A stretch of DNA of 64,000 bases. Source: VRUE01 sp963717375 (lineage in GTDB: Bacteria > Actinomycetota > Thermoleophilia > Solirubrobacterales > 70-9). The stretch is taken from NCBI GenBank assembly GCA_963717375.1, contig OY970329.1, positions 682,001 to 746,000 on the forward strand, written 5' to 3'. Positions 16,395 to 25,419 of this stretch are shown piece by piece. The notes beneath the pieces were generated by a model. The model ran no database searches. It had not been told where the DNA came from and was given only the letters and a program-made list of their open reading frames with translations. Position numbers and translations under genes: made by a program. Each line of letters begins with the position of its first letter. Positions within the stretch are counted from its first letter, which is position 1.

Positions 16395-18199
16395 GCGACC
16401 CCGCCAAGCGTCCCGGGGTGGTCGCATCGCCACGCTCGATGTCGTGGTCGCGACTGCAGCCACTCGTCGGCGGCCGGCGCAAACCGATCGTGATGCTCGC
16501 GGCCATCTCCGCCGTCGCGGGCCTGACCGAAGCGGTGATCCTGGCGGTCGTCGCCCAGGTCGCCGCCAGCCTCGTCAGTGGCGGCGCCGACGTCAGCGCG
16601 ACCGTCGGCCCCACGACCGTTCACGTATCGGTCGGTGAGCTGCTCGCCTTCGCGGCGGGGCTGGCGGTCATTCGGCTGGCACTGCAGTTCCCGATCGCGT
16701 GGCTACCGGCCCGAATCGCAGCCGACGTGCAGGCCAAGCTGCGCAACGATCTGTTCGGTGCCTTCACCAGAGCGTCGTGGTCGATGCAGTCCAACGATCG
16801 CGAGGGCCATCTGCAGGAGATGATGACCAGTCAGGTCGTGCAGGCGACCCAGGGCGCCCAGCAGGTGACGATCATGGTGACGGCGCTCTTCTCCTTCATC
16901 GTCCTGATCGTCTCCGCGCTGGTTTTGAACGTCGCCGCTGCGGTGGTTGTGCTGACCGCAGCGATACTGCTGTTCGTCGGCCTGCGGCCGATGAATGCCG
17001 TCGCTCACAGGCGCTCCAGCGCCCTCTCCCAGGCCCAGATGAACTACGCCGGGGGCATCGGGGAGGCGGTCCGAGTCGCTGAAGAGACCCAGGTGTTCGG
17101 GGTCTCCTCAGCCCAGCGCGAGCGAATCGGCGCACTCGTCGGCACCGCCCAGGAGCTCTTTCTCCGCACCCAGTTCATCGCCCGGCTGACCCCCGGCCTC
17201 TACCAGAGCCTGATTTTTCTCATCATCGTGCTTGGGCTCGCCGGGTTGCACGCCTCCGGGGCCGGCAACGTCGCCTCCCTCGGCGCCGTGGTGCTCCTCC
17301 TGGTCCGCGCCGGAACCTATGGCCAACAGCTGCAGAGCTCCTACCAGCTGGTGCGCCAGGCGCTTCCCTTCATCGAACGCATGCAGGAGGCCGAAGGGCG
17401 CTACATGGAGAGCAGCGTCGCCTCGGGCAGTCGGCCGATCCAGCCGATGCGCTCAATGCGCTTCGACCACGTCTCGTTCGGCTACCGGCCCGGCAGCCCC
17501 GTGCTGTCCGACGTCAGCTTTGAGGTACACGGAGGTGAGGCGATCGGAGTCGTCGGGCCTTCCGGAGCCGGCAAGTCAACCCTGGTGCAGCTCCTGCTTC
17601 AGTTGCGAGCGCCGGACACGGGGGCATACTTCCTCAACGAGGTGCCGGTGGAGGAGTTCCTGCTCGCCGATTGGCACCGGCGAGTTGCCTACGTTCCACA
17701 GGAACCTCGCCTTCTCCACGCATCGGTAGCGGACAACATCCGCTACTTCAGGCCGATCGACGACGCGGCGATCGAGCGGGCCGCCCGCCTCGCTCGCATC
17801 CACGACGACATCGTCGCCTGGTCGGCCGGCTACGAGACCATCGTCGGCCCTCGCGCCAACGCCGTGTCCGGGGGACAACAGCAGCGAATATGCCTGGCGC
17901 GGGCGCTGGTCGGGAGGCCCGAGGTCCTCGTTCTCGACGAGCCGACGAGCGCGCTCGACCCGCGCTCGGAGGCCCTGATCCAGGATTCGCTGCTCAGCCT
18001 CAAGGGGGAGATGACGATCTTCGCCATAGCCCACCGCATCTCGACGCTCGACATGTGCGACCGGGTGATCGTCATCGTCGACGGTCGCCTCAACGCGTTC
18101 GATACCACCGCGCGCCTTCTGGTCAATAACAGCTACTACCGCTCCGCCTCCGGCTTGACCGATGCTCCCCCCGAAGAGCCGTACCTTGAACGCTCCTGA
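16391..18199 (+). CDS. ABC transporter, fused membrane and ATPase domains (flippase candidate)
   Basis: 602 aa half-transporter. Six membrane helices span about residues 30-320, then an ATPase domain with P-loop GPSGAGKST, Q-loop AYVPQEPRLLH, signature VSGGQQQRICLARAL, Walker B VLVLDEPTSALD and the H-loop in IFAIAHRISTL. The architecture matches MsbA/PglK-type exporters. No Wzx-type flippase is seen in the locus, so this protein is the best candidate for moving the lipid-linked glycan across the membrane. It overlaps its neighbours on both sides. Confidence 0.9.
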   Translation: MSDPAKRPGVVASPRSMSWSRLQPLVGGRRKPIVMLAAISAVAGLTEAVILAVVAQVAASLVSGGADVSATVGPTTVHVSVGELLAFAAGLAVIRLALQFPIAWLPARIAADVQAKLRNDLFGAFTRASWSMQSNDREGHLQEMMTSQVVQATQGAQQVTIMVTALFSFIVLIVSALVLNVAAAVVVLTAAILLFVGLRPMNAVAHRRSSALSQAQMNYAGGIGEAVRVAEETQVFGVSSAQRERIGALVGTAQELFLRTQFIARLTPGLYQSLIFLIIVLGLAGLHASGAGNVASLGAVVLLLVRAGTYGQQLQSSYQLVRQALPFIERMQEAEGRYMESSVASGSRPIQPMRSMRFDHVSFGYRPGSPVLSDVSFEVHGGEAIGVVGPSGAGKSTLVQLLLQLRAPDTGAYFLNEVPVEEFLLADWHRRVAYVPQEPRLLHASVADNIRYFRPIDDAAIERAARLARIHDDIVAWSAGYETIVGPRANAVSGGQQQRICLARALVGRPEVLVLDEPTSALDPRSEALIQDSLLSLKGEMTIFAIAHRISTLDMCDRVIVIVDGRLNAFDTTARLLVNNSYYRSASGLTDAPPEEPYLERS

Positions 18200-19142
18200 T
18201 TTCTTCATAGTCGGGCATCCGAAGTGTGGAACCACCGCCCTCTTCGAGATCCTCAGAAAACATCCCGAAATCTTCTTGCCGGACTGCAAGGAGACGTTCT
18301 ACTTTGCCGACGAGCTCCGCGCCCCGGAGCATCGACGCGCCGAAAGTCGCCTTCCGCAAACGCTGGATCAATATCTGCAGCTGTTTTCCGAGGCCCGACC
18401 GGGGCAGCGCACGGGCGAGGCATCCGCGCTCTACCTCTGGTCCCGGAAGGCGGCTGAGCACATCGCGGGCCTGCAGCCGGACGCGCGCATCATCGCGATC
18501 CTGCGGGAGCCCGCCTCATTCCTGCGCTCGCTGCACCTGCAGCTCGTGCAATCCCACGTCGAGTCCCAGAAAGACTTCCGCAAGGCCCTGCTGCTCGAGG
18601 ACAGCAGACGGGAAGGCAATAACCTGCCCCGGGCGTCCTCGCACTGGCCCCTGCAGCTGCTCTACTCCGACTACGTTCGCTATGTGGAGCAGCTCCGCCG
18701 GTTCCAGGACCTGATCCCCGCCGAGCAGATCCTGGTGTTGATCTACGACGACTTTCGGGGCGACAACGATGGGACGGTACGCGAAGTGCTGAGGTTCCTG
18801 GACGTCGACGAGACGGTTCCACTCGTCTCGGTCGAGGCCAACCCGACCGTTCGGGTGCGATCTCGATCCCTGAATCGATTTCTCTACGACCTCAGAATGG
18901 GCCGGGGAGCGGGCGCCGCGACCCTGAAGAGGGGGATCACGGCGGTCGTGCCGAGGAAGCTGCGGCGACGAGTGCTCGAGACGATTCAGCATCGCCTTGT
19001 TTTCGGCGAGCCACCTCCGACCGAGGATGAGCTGATGACAGGGCTCCGTCGACGCTTCAAGCCGGAGGTAGTCGCCCTCAGCGAGTACATGGAACGTGAT
19101 CTGGTGAAGCTCTGGGGCTACGACGGCATCGAGTCGCGATGA
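18162..19142 (+). CDS. Sulfotransferase domain protein, copy 1
   Basis: 326 aa. The N-terminal PDFFIVGHPKCGTTALFEIL is the 5'-phosphosulfate loop of PAPS-dependent sulfotransferases. IIAILREPASFLRSLHLQ provides the conserved Arg and Ser of the 3'-phosphate site, and ILVLIYDDFR matches the later YEDL-like strand. It likely sulfates a sugar of the glycan. It overlaps the ABC gene by 38 nt; a TTG at 18186 is a plausible alternative start. The next gene is a close paralogue. Confidence 0.9.
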   Translation: MLPPKSRTLNAPDFFIVGHPKCGTTALFEILRKHPEIFLPDCKETFYFADELRAPEHRRAESRLPQTLDQYLQLFSEARPGQRTGEASALYLWSRKAAEHIAGLQPDARIIAILREPASFLRSLHLQLVQSHVESQKDFRKALLLEDSRREGNNLPRASSHWPLQLLYSDYVRYVEQLRRFQDLIPAEQILVLIYDDFRGDNDGTVREVLRFLDVDETVPLVSVEANPTVRVRSRSLNRFLYDLRMGRGAGAATLKRGITAVVPRKLRRRVLETIQHRLVFGEPPPTEDELMTGLRRRFKPEVVALSEYMERDLVKLWGYDGIESR

Positions 19143-20077
19143 CACCGAGGATCCCCGATTTCTTCATCGTCGGCCATCCCAAGTGCGGGACGACAGCGCT
19201 CTTCGAGATCCTCAGCAGGCATCCACGGATCTATATGCCCGCCGTCAAGGAGGCGCAGTTCTTCGCCAGCGAGGAGCGCTACCGGATGCGGCCGGAGCTG
19301 TCCCTGGACGAGTACCTAGCACTCTTCTCAACGGCCCCTGACGACCACCGTGCCGGCGAGGCCTCGGTCCTGTACCTCTGGTCCCACACGGCCGCCACCC
19401 GCATCGCCGAGGTGCAGCCGAACGCGCGAATCATCGCGATCCTGAGGGAGCCGGCGAGCTTCCTGCGCTCGCTTCACCTGCAGTTCGTCCAGGGCCAGGT
19501 GGAGATGGAGAAGGACTTCGGGAAGGCGCTCGCGCTCGAAGGGAGCAGGCGCCGGGGCGAACACGATTCCCGGTCCCTCGCCTGCTCTCCAACGATGCTC
19601 CTGTATGCCGACTACGTGCAGTACGTCGATCAGCTGCGCCGCTACGAAGCCGCCTTTTCGCCGGATCGCGTACTGACCCTCATCTACGACGATTTTCGCC
19701 GCGACAACGAGGGCACCGTCCGTTCTGTGATGCGGTTCCTGGAAGTCGACGATGGGGTTTCGCTCGCGCAGGCGGAGGCGAACCCCACCGTCCGGGTCCG
19801 CTCACAGCGACTCAACATCCTGACCCGATCGCTCTACAAGGGAAGCAACCCGATCTCGCGGACGGCAAAGACAACAATCAAGGCCATCGTCCCCAGCAGA
19901 CGTCTGCGCCGCCGGATGCTGGATGCCACCCAGCGTCATGTCATCTACACCAGCCCGCAGCCACCGGATGAGGATCTCATGGTCGAGCTAAGGCGGCGGT
20001 TCAAGCCCCAGGTAGAAGCCGCCAGCGAACACCTTGGCCGTGATCTGGTCGCCCTCTGGGGATACGACGAACTCTAG
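19139..20077 (+). CDS. Sulfotransferase domain protein, copy 2
   Basis: 312 aa, clearly homologous along its whole length to the gene before it: PDFFIVGHPKCGTTALFEIL, IIAILREPASFLRSLHLQ and VLTLIYDDFRRDNEGTVRSV. The ATG overlaps the upstream stop (ATGA). A tandem duplication with divergence in the middle and C-terminal parts suggests different acceptor positions. It is the last gene of the plus-strand run. Confidence 0.9.
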   Translation: MTPRIPDFFIVGHPKCGTTALFEILSRHPRIYMPAVKEAQFFASEERYRMRPELSLDEYLALFSTAPDDHRAGEASVLYLWSHTAATRIAEVQPNARIIAILREPASFLRSLHLQFVQGQVEMEKDFGKALALEGSRRRGEHDSRSLACSPTMLLYADYVQYVDQLRRYEAAFSPDRVLTLIYDDFRRDNEGTVRSVMRFLEVDDGVSLAQAEANPTVRVRSQRLNILTRSLYKGSNPISRTAKTTIKAIVPSRRLRRRMLDATQRHVIYTSPQPPDEDLMVELRRRFKPQVEAASEHLGRDLVALWGYDEL

Positions 20078-20104
20078 GCCGGACAACACCCCTGCCCTCC
20101 GCCG

Positions 20105-20650
20105 CTAAGCCGGTTTGTAGACGAACTCCACGTCGGCCCGATACCGCACCACCTCAGCCGGATTGCCCACCGCGATACCTCGCTCCGGCACATCCTTCGT
20201 GACCACCGATCCACTCCCGATAACGGCGCCATAGCCGATCGTCACCCCAGGCAACACGGTGATCCGCATCGGCAACCACGCGTAGTCGCCGATGGAGATC
20301 GGCGCCCCCTTGCCCGCGAAGGTGGGGCTGTCGGGATCGTGCCCTCCCGCGATCAGGTAGATGTCGTCGTTGAAGACAACGTTGCGGCCGATGGTCACCG
20401 GGTTCCAGGAGATGATCGTCACCTGACCTGTCAGCCTGGAGCCGGCTCCGATCGAGACGTTCTCGGGCCGCTGCGGAATCACCACCCGTGCGCCAATTCT
20501 CACCGGCGGCGAAACACTCACTCCGAGCTCCTGCCAGGCGCTGACGCGCCCCGCGCCTCCGATCGCCCTACGAAAGGCGTACTGATTCATCGCCATGTGC
20601 AGCAGCCCAAGTCGTCGCAAAAGGGAAAAGGCGTGACGAGCGAGCTTCAC
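20105..20650 (-). CDS. Hexapeptide-repeat acyltransferase (LbetaH family)
   Basis: 181 aa. Left-handed beta-helix repeats are visible: VRIGARVVI, VSIGAGSRLTG, VTIGRNVVFND, then ISIGDYAWLPMRITVLPGVT, IGYGAVIGSGSVV and VTKDVPERGIAVGNPAEVVR, the typical end of maltose/galactoside O-acetyltransferase relatives. The GGHD segment carries the catalytic His. It probably O-acetylates a sugar of the glycan. It starts with GTG and converges with the sulfotransferase operon. Confidence 0.9.
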   Translation of the reverse strand: MKLARHAFSLLRRLGLLHMAMNQYAFRRAIGGAGRVSAWQELGVSVSPPVRIGARVVIPQRPENVSIGAGSRLTGQVTIISWNPVTIGRNVVFNDDIYLIAGGHDPDSPTFAGKGAPISIGDYAWLPMRITVLPGVTIGYGAVIGSGSVVTKDVPERGIAVGNPAEVVRYRADVEFVYKPA

Positions 20651-20680
20651 GAATGGCGACTTTAGAGGCTCCGCCGTGGC

Positions 20681-23500
20681 CTAGGTTCCCGAGCCCCCGT
20701 AGTCGATGCTCAGCAGTCGCGGATAGTTGGTCGCGGCGATTTCAAAAACCGCACGGCTTCCTTGGCGCGATACGAAACGGGCCGGAGTGACGCAATCCCG
20801 AATCGGGTCGTAGGCGCTGACGCTGGGCGGCCGTGACGATGTCGGCAGGTTGCCCAGCGTGATTCGGAAGTTCTCGTCCGGGAGTTCGAACGGGTTCGGA
20901 GAGCCCTGGTAGACGGTGGTCAGGTTGGGAGTCATCACGTAGACCGGTACGACGAAGCGGGTGGGCGAGGACTGGAAGGGGAAGACGGCCAGGAGATCGC
21001 GGTCGAGAAGGTCTGGGTGGGCGGCGGTGCCGTCGCCGGCGAACTCGGAGTGGTTGCCTTCCTGGGCGATCGAGCGAAGTTCGAGCTGCCGCGCGGAGCC
21101 GTCGGGTCCGGGACCCTGAAACCGCGACAGCATCTGCCCCATCGCTTCCATCGTCTCGCCGCCGAGCTGATCGCCCGGGTAGCTGGTCGGATCGGCGTCG
21201 AGCGCTTCGATGAACGCTTCGCTGATCAGGTCGTAGCCTTCGGCGTGCGCAGCGGCGTAGAAGTACTCCCGCGCGACGCCCTTGCCGACCATCGAGACCA
21301 GGCTCCTCAGCGCGATCTCGGCCTGCAGCCGTTCGGCCTGGCCGGCGGGCATGGGCCCGATGTAGTTGGTCGGATGAGCGGGGTCGAGGGGAAAGAGCGT
21401 GTTGGTATTGAGGTTGTACTCGGTCATCCAGAGCTGCGGTGGGGTGCCGCCGGGTGGCCCCACCGACCTGCCGTGCGGGGCGCCGTAGATCGTCGTCGTC
21501 TGCGGGGCGATGTCGCGCAGCAGGGTCTCGGTCTGGGTCGCGGTGAGGAAGTACTCGGGCAGCGCCGAGGCGAATTCAGGGGTGAAGCGCGGAGCAAACG
21601 GCGCCCTGCTGCCGCGCGCGTCGGATTCCCCACGAGCGTCGACCGGCTGAATCGAGTTGACAACGGCATCGCGCGGGAAGTACTGCGGGCCGCGATAGGG
21701 ATGCTTGCTCAGCGCCGTGGTTCCAGCCGGGACCGAGCCCCCGGAGGTGAACGGTGTCTGACTGGCAAAGCCATCGCTGACACCTACCCCAGAGGAGATG
21801 CCGTTCGCGGGGTCGCGCACGTAGGCGACCGTTTCATCGAGCAGCGCTTCGGTGACAGAGCCCGTCCCGTTGCCGCGCGGCGGCGAGTAGTAGCTGTCTT
21901 CGTTGAGGAACTGTGAGCCAAAGCTGAGCTCATTCCAGACCTCGAGGTCATAACCGCTAGGCCCGAACACTTGGGACGCCTCCCGGGAAACGGCCGAGAC
22001 GTATCGCAGCCAACCTTCGAGAGTCGTCTGGAAATCGGGATTCGCCCCGCCACCCGGGAGCTTGGGCGGTCCGAACGGGGCGTAGCGCAGCGTCTCTCCT
22101 CTGTGCGGCCCGGCGGGCAACTGTGCCGGCAAAGGCCTGGAGAGGCTGGCGATTCCATCGCCGTCGACCGACGTGATCAAGATGTCCGGGTCACCACCAA
22201 AGGAGAGATCGGCAAAGCCGGTCTTGCCAGGCACCACTTCGGCGGCACTGGCGGGGCTGAGGGCGACCGATCGCGATCCCGCCGGCGCACCGGTAACCGT
22301 GGTCAAGGTGACTTCCCTGGCGGGGCCCGGCCCACCGCTGTTGGCGTTGAGCAGGATCAGCGGCCGCAGGTCGTGTTCGCGCAGGGCGACGAGTCGTGTG
22401 CGTATGTTGGCCTCGTCGTTGAACTCACCTGGATCGGCGTAGGACAGGGTGTTCCAGCTGATCTCTATACGCGCCAGGCTGAAGCCGCTGTGCTGCAGCA
22501 GCCGGGCCGTCCCATCCGCCTCCGGCGCGTTGACGTTGAAGTTGATTCCCGGCGCGGCGAGCAGCCGCGAAGCGGGCCAGGTATCCAGATAGGCGCGCCA
22601 GGGCTGCACCCAAAAGGAGCGCCGGCCGAATGGGACCTCGGCGAGGAAGCGGGGGTCGATCGGGTCATCGACCACGCCGCCGGGAGCCGAAGCGGCAGCC
22701 GAGACGGGGAGCAGGTCGTCGCCGGCTTCACCCGGGCATCGCACCTGCGTCGGCATCTCCCCTTCTGGCACCAGCTCGAGCCGCACCGTGTTGGGGCCGG
22801 GGCCGGGCCCAACCGCCCCGAAGCCCTGCGGCTGACCGGAGGAGTCGAGCCCGACGCAAGCGGAGGCTTCGCTTGGGTCTACAGCCGCTTGGTATGTGAG
22901 CAGGACATCGGCCGGACGGCCGGCAAAATTCTCGGCCGTGGCGGTAAGCGGTTCGACAGTTTCGGTTGGCGGCGCGGGTTCTTCCCCCGGCGGCGGTTCG
23001 CCTGGTTCAGGTTCGGGTTCACCCGGCAGAGGTTCTTCCGGCGCAGGTTCTTCCGGCCCGGGTTCTTCCGGCGCAGGTTCATCTGGTGGCGGTTCGTCCG
23101 GTGGCGGTTCGTCTGGCGGGCCGAGTTCGCTTGGTGGCGGTGAGTTGGCTGCGACGGGTGCATTGGCAGGAGGAACTGTCGCCGTGGGTACTGAAGAAAC
23201 GGGCGCCGTCAGAACGGGTGACTCGATAGGTGGCGGCGGGCGATCCCCCCGGGAACAGTCCTTTCGTGTCCGCGCAGGCCGGCGGCGGTGAAAAAGACGG
23301 CCCACAACTCGACTTGAATTGGCAACGTCACTGCGCCGTTGCAGAGCCGCGGCGCAGTGGCCCCGATCGAGGTGAGCGCGCTTTGGCTGGTGATGCTCCT
23401 TGGCCGGCGCCAGCCCGATAAATGACAGAACAGCACAGGACGAGACCACCAGTGCGAGCAGAAAGCCCAGCATCGATCGCATGCAGCGGTATCGGAACAT
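20681..23500 (-). CDS. Secreted glycoside-hydrolase-like protein with Pro/Glu linker
   Basis: 939 aa. A signal peptide (MRSMLGFLLALVVSSCAVLS) is followed by a basic segment, then a Pro/Glu linker with repeats such as PDEPPPDEPPPDEP and PAPEEPGPEEPAPEEP (about residues 130-175). The rest looks like a clan-A TIM barrel: GFSLARIEISWNTLSY, DLEVWNELSFGSQF (candidate acid/base Glu in WNE) and LWMTEYNLNTNT (candidate nucleophile), then a beta-rich C-terminal domain. It may trim the surface glycan. An upstream GTG at 23512 lies inside a palindrome; ATGs at 23500 or 23482 fit better. Confidence 0.8.
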   Translation of the reverse strand: MFRYRCMRSMLGFLLALVVSSCAVLSFIGLAPAKEHHQPKRAHLDRGHCAAALQRRSDVANSSRVVGRLFHRRRPARTRKDCSRGDRPPPPIESPVLTAPVSSVPTATVPPANAPVAANSPPPSELGPPDEPPPDEPPPDEPAPEEPGPEEPAPEEPLPGEPEPEPGEPPPGEEPAPPTETVEPLTATAENFAGRPADVLLTYQAAVDPSEASACVGLDSSGQPQGFGAVGPGPGPNTVRLELVPEGEMPTQVRCPGEAGDDLLPVSAAASAPGGVVDDPIDPRFLAEVPFGRRSFWVQPWRAYLDTWPASRLLAAPGINFNVNAPEADGTARLLQHSGFSLARIEISWNTLSYADPGEFNDEANIRTRLVALREHDLRPLILLNANSGGPGPAREVTLTTVTGAPAGSRSVALSPASAAEVVPGKTGFADLSFGGDPDILITSVDGDGIASLSRPLPAQLPAGPHRGETLRYAPFGPPKLPGGGANPDFQTTLEGWLRYVSAVSREASQVFGPSGYDLEVWNELSFGSQFLNEDSYYSPPRGNGTGSVTEALLDETVAYVRDPANGISSGVGVSDGFASQTPFTSGGSVPAGTTALSKHPYRGPQYFPRDAVVNSIQPVDARGESDARGSRAPFAPRFTPEFASALPEYFLTATQTETLLRDIAPQTTTIYGAPHGRSVGPPGGTPPQLWMTEYNLNTNTLFPLDPAHPTNYIGPMPAGQAERLQAEIALRSLVSMVGKGVAREYFYAAAHAEGYDLISEAFIEALDADPTSYPGDQLGGETMEAMGQMLSRFQGPGPDGSARQLELRSIAQEGNHSEFAGDGTAAHPDLLDRDLLAVFPFQSSPTRFVVPVYVMTPNLTTVYQGSPNPFELPDENFRITLGNLPTSSRPPSVSAYDPIRDCVTPARFVSRQGSRAVFEIAATNYPRLLSIDYGGSGT
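23030..23119. repeat. Six 15-bp tandem repeats encoding the Pro/Glu linker
   Basis: Imperfect 15-bp units beginning GGTTC (23030, 23045, 23060, 23075, 23090, 23105). Units 1 and 3 are identical (GGTTCTTCCGGCGCA). They encode the PxPEEP/PPPDEP linker of the glycoside-hydrolase-like protein on the minus strand and probably vary in copy number. Confidence 0.85.
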
Positions 23501-23503
23501 CCC

Positions 23504-23521
23504 CCGGTTCACTTGAACCGG
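23504..23521. promoter_or_regulatory. Perfect palindrome between divergent genes
   Basis: CCGGTTCACTTGAACCGG: 8-bp arms with a 2-bp centre, in the very short gap between the divergent glycoside-hydrolase-like and AsnB-like genes. Its position suits an operator controlling one or both. No regulator is assigned. Confidence 0.5.
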
Positions 23522-23538
23522 CCGAATAGGGTGTGGCG

Positions 23539-25419
23539 ATGTGTGGGATCGCCGGCAGCACGAGTGACCCCGATGGGAGGGCCGTGGAAGCCATGTGCGA
23601 GGTCCTGCGCCACCGGGGGCCCGACGATGCAGGCGTCCACACCGACCGGCAAACGGGCCTCACGCTTGGCGCACGGCGCCTCGCGATCATGGACATCGAG
23701 GGCGGGCATCAGCCACTCAGCAACGAGGACGGCTCAATCTGGGTCGCCTTTAACGGCGAGATCTACAACCACGCGCCCCTGCGCAAGCTGCTGCGGGAGC
23801 GTGGACACACCTTCTCGACCAGCTGCGACACCGAGGTGCTGGTTCACCTCTACGAGGAGTACGGCGAGGAGATGGTCCACGCGCTCGAGGGCATGTTCGC
23901 CTTCGCGGTCTGGGATCAGCACCGGGGTCGGCTACTCCTCGCCCGAGACCGTTTTGGTGAGAAGCCCCTTTTCGTCCACGAGCACGGCGGCGAGCTCCTC
24001 TTCGCCTCCGAGCTGACCGCCCTGCTCGAGGTCAAGCCCCAGCTGCGCGAGCTCGATCCGGAGGCGGTCGACGCTTTCTTCGTCTTCGGCTACGTGCCCG
24101 GACCGGGGACGATCGTGCCCGGCATCCGCCAGCTACAGCCCGGCTCGCTGCTGAGTTGGGAGCGCGACCGCGACCAAGTCGAGGAGCGCCGCTGGTGGTC
24201 CCCGCCCCAGGAGCCCGCGGGTCGTCTCAAGGAGCCCTTTGCGGCACTCGTCGCCGAGGCCGAGCGGCTGTTCACCGAGTCGGTGCGAACGCGGATGCTC
24301 GCCGATGTCCCGGTGGGCGTCTTCCTCAGCGGCGGCATCGACTCCACCCTCTTGACCAGCGTCGCCGCACAGCAGACTTCGGAGCAGCTGAAGACCTTCA
24401 CGATCGGCTATGACGTCGGCGCCTTCGATGAGACCTCGCAAGCCCGCAGCGTCGCCCACAAGCTCGGCACCGATCACCACGAGGTGATCCTCAGCCAATC
24501 CGAAGTCGGCGAGCTGGCGCCGCGCCTGCTCGCCGCCGTCGATCAGCCGCTGGCCGACCAGGCGTTGCTTTCGCTCCACGCCCTCTCCGAGTTCGCCCGG
24601 CCGCTGGTCACGGTCGCGCTCGGCGGCGAGGGCGCCGATGAGCTCTTCGGCGGTTACCCCCGCTACCGCTGGATCGAACGGGCGGGACGGGTCGAGTCGG
24701 CGATGCCGATGGCGGTCAAACCGCTGCGGGGAATGCTCCGCCACACCCCCTGGTGGAGCGACGCGCAGCGGTTGCTCGAGCGCAGCGCTCCGGGACCGAT
24801 GCTCGAGCGCCACCTCGACTGGGTGACCGACCGCCGCAGGCACCAGCGCCACGACCTCTACGGGCCGCGCCTTGCCGGGGTCGGGGTCGAGCGCGTCCTT
24901 GCCGACCTTGCCGCCCGAGCGGGCGATCTTGACGGTGGTTCGGTCGGCCGCCGGCTGATGCGACTCGACCAGGTCGACTACCTCCCCGATGACGTGCTGG
25001 TCAAGACAGATCGCGCCGGCATGCTCGCCTCACTGGAGATCCGCACCGCCTACCTGCAGCGTGAGCTCGCCGAGTTCACCGCCTCGGTTGACGTCTCGCT
25101 CCACCTCGGCGGCCATGGCAAGGCATTGCTGCATGCGATGCTTCCCAGCGATATGGACGCCGCCAGGAAAACAAGGCGCTACCGCAAGGCTGCATTCCGC
25201 GCGCCCACCGCGGAGTGGCTGCGAGGACCGCTGGCGCCGGTGCTCGATCGCCAACTCGCCGCCGGCTCGCTCTACAAGCAGGGCTGGTTCGACCGGCGCG
25301 CCACCGCCGACTTGGTCGGCCAGCACCAGTCCGGGGCGCACGATCACAGCGAGCTGATCTGGCCCCTGCTCTCGCTCGGACTCTGGGCCGACAAGCTCTT
25401 TGGACTCGATGCCGGTTAA
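23539..25419 (+). CDS. asnB: Asparagine synthase-type glutamine amidotransferase
   Basis: 626 aa. Met is followed directly by Cys2 (MCGIAGS), the N-terminal nucleophile of class II amidotransferases; this fixes the start at 23539 rather than the GTG six bases earlier. RHRGPDD, NGEIYNH and FAVWDQHRGRLLLARDRFGE complete the glutaminase domain. The synthetase domain has VFLSGGIDSTL (264-269) and GGEGADELFGGYPRYR. It could make asparagine, but its place among glycosyltransferases suggests amidation of a uronic-acid sugar, as for WbpS-like proteins. The downstream GT4 overlaps its end. Confidence 0.88.
   Translation: MCGIAGSTSDPDGRAVEAMCEVLRHRGPDDAGVHTDRQTGLTLGARRLAIMDIEGGHQPLSNEDGSIWVAFNGEIYNHAPLRKLLRERGHTFSTSCDTEVLVHLYEEYGEEMVHALEGMFAFAVWDQHRGRLLLARDRFGEKPLFVHEHGGELLFASELTALLEVKPQLRELDPEAVDAFFVFGYVPGPGTIVPGIRQLQPGSLLSWERDRDQVEERRWWSPPQEPAGRLKEPFAALVAEAERLFTESVRTRMLADVPVGVFLSGGIDSTLLTSVAAQQTSEQLKTFTIGYDVGAFDETSQARSVAHKLGTDHHEVILSQSEVGELAPRLLAAVDQPLADQALLSLHALSEFARPLVTVALGGEGADELFGGYPRYRWIERAGRVESAMPMAVKPLRGMLRHTPWWSDAQRLLERSAPGPMLERHLDWVTDRRRHQRHDLYGPRLAGVGVERVLADLAARAGDLDGGSVGRRLMRLDQVDYLPDDVLVKTDRAGMLASLEIRTAYLQRELAEFTASVDVSLHLGGHGKALLHAMLPSDMDAARKTRRYRKAAFRAPTAEWLRGPLAPVLDRQLAAGSLYKQGWFDRRATADLVGQHQSGAHDHSELIWPLLSLGLWADKLFGLDAG

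Noticed and set aside
23539..25419. AsnB-like protein as a second lasso cyclase
   Set aside because: It retains Cys2 and a full glutaminase domain and sits among glycosyltransferases with no precursor, B1 or B2 nearby.
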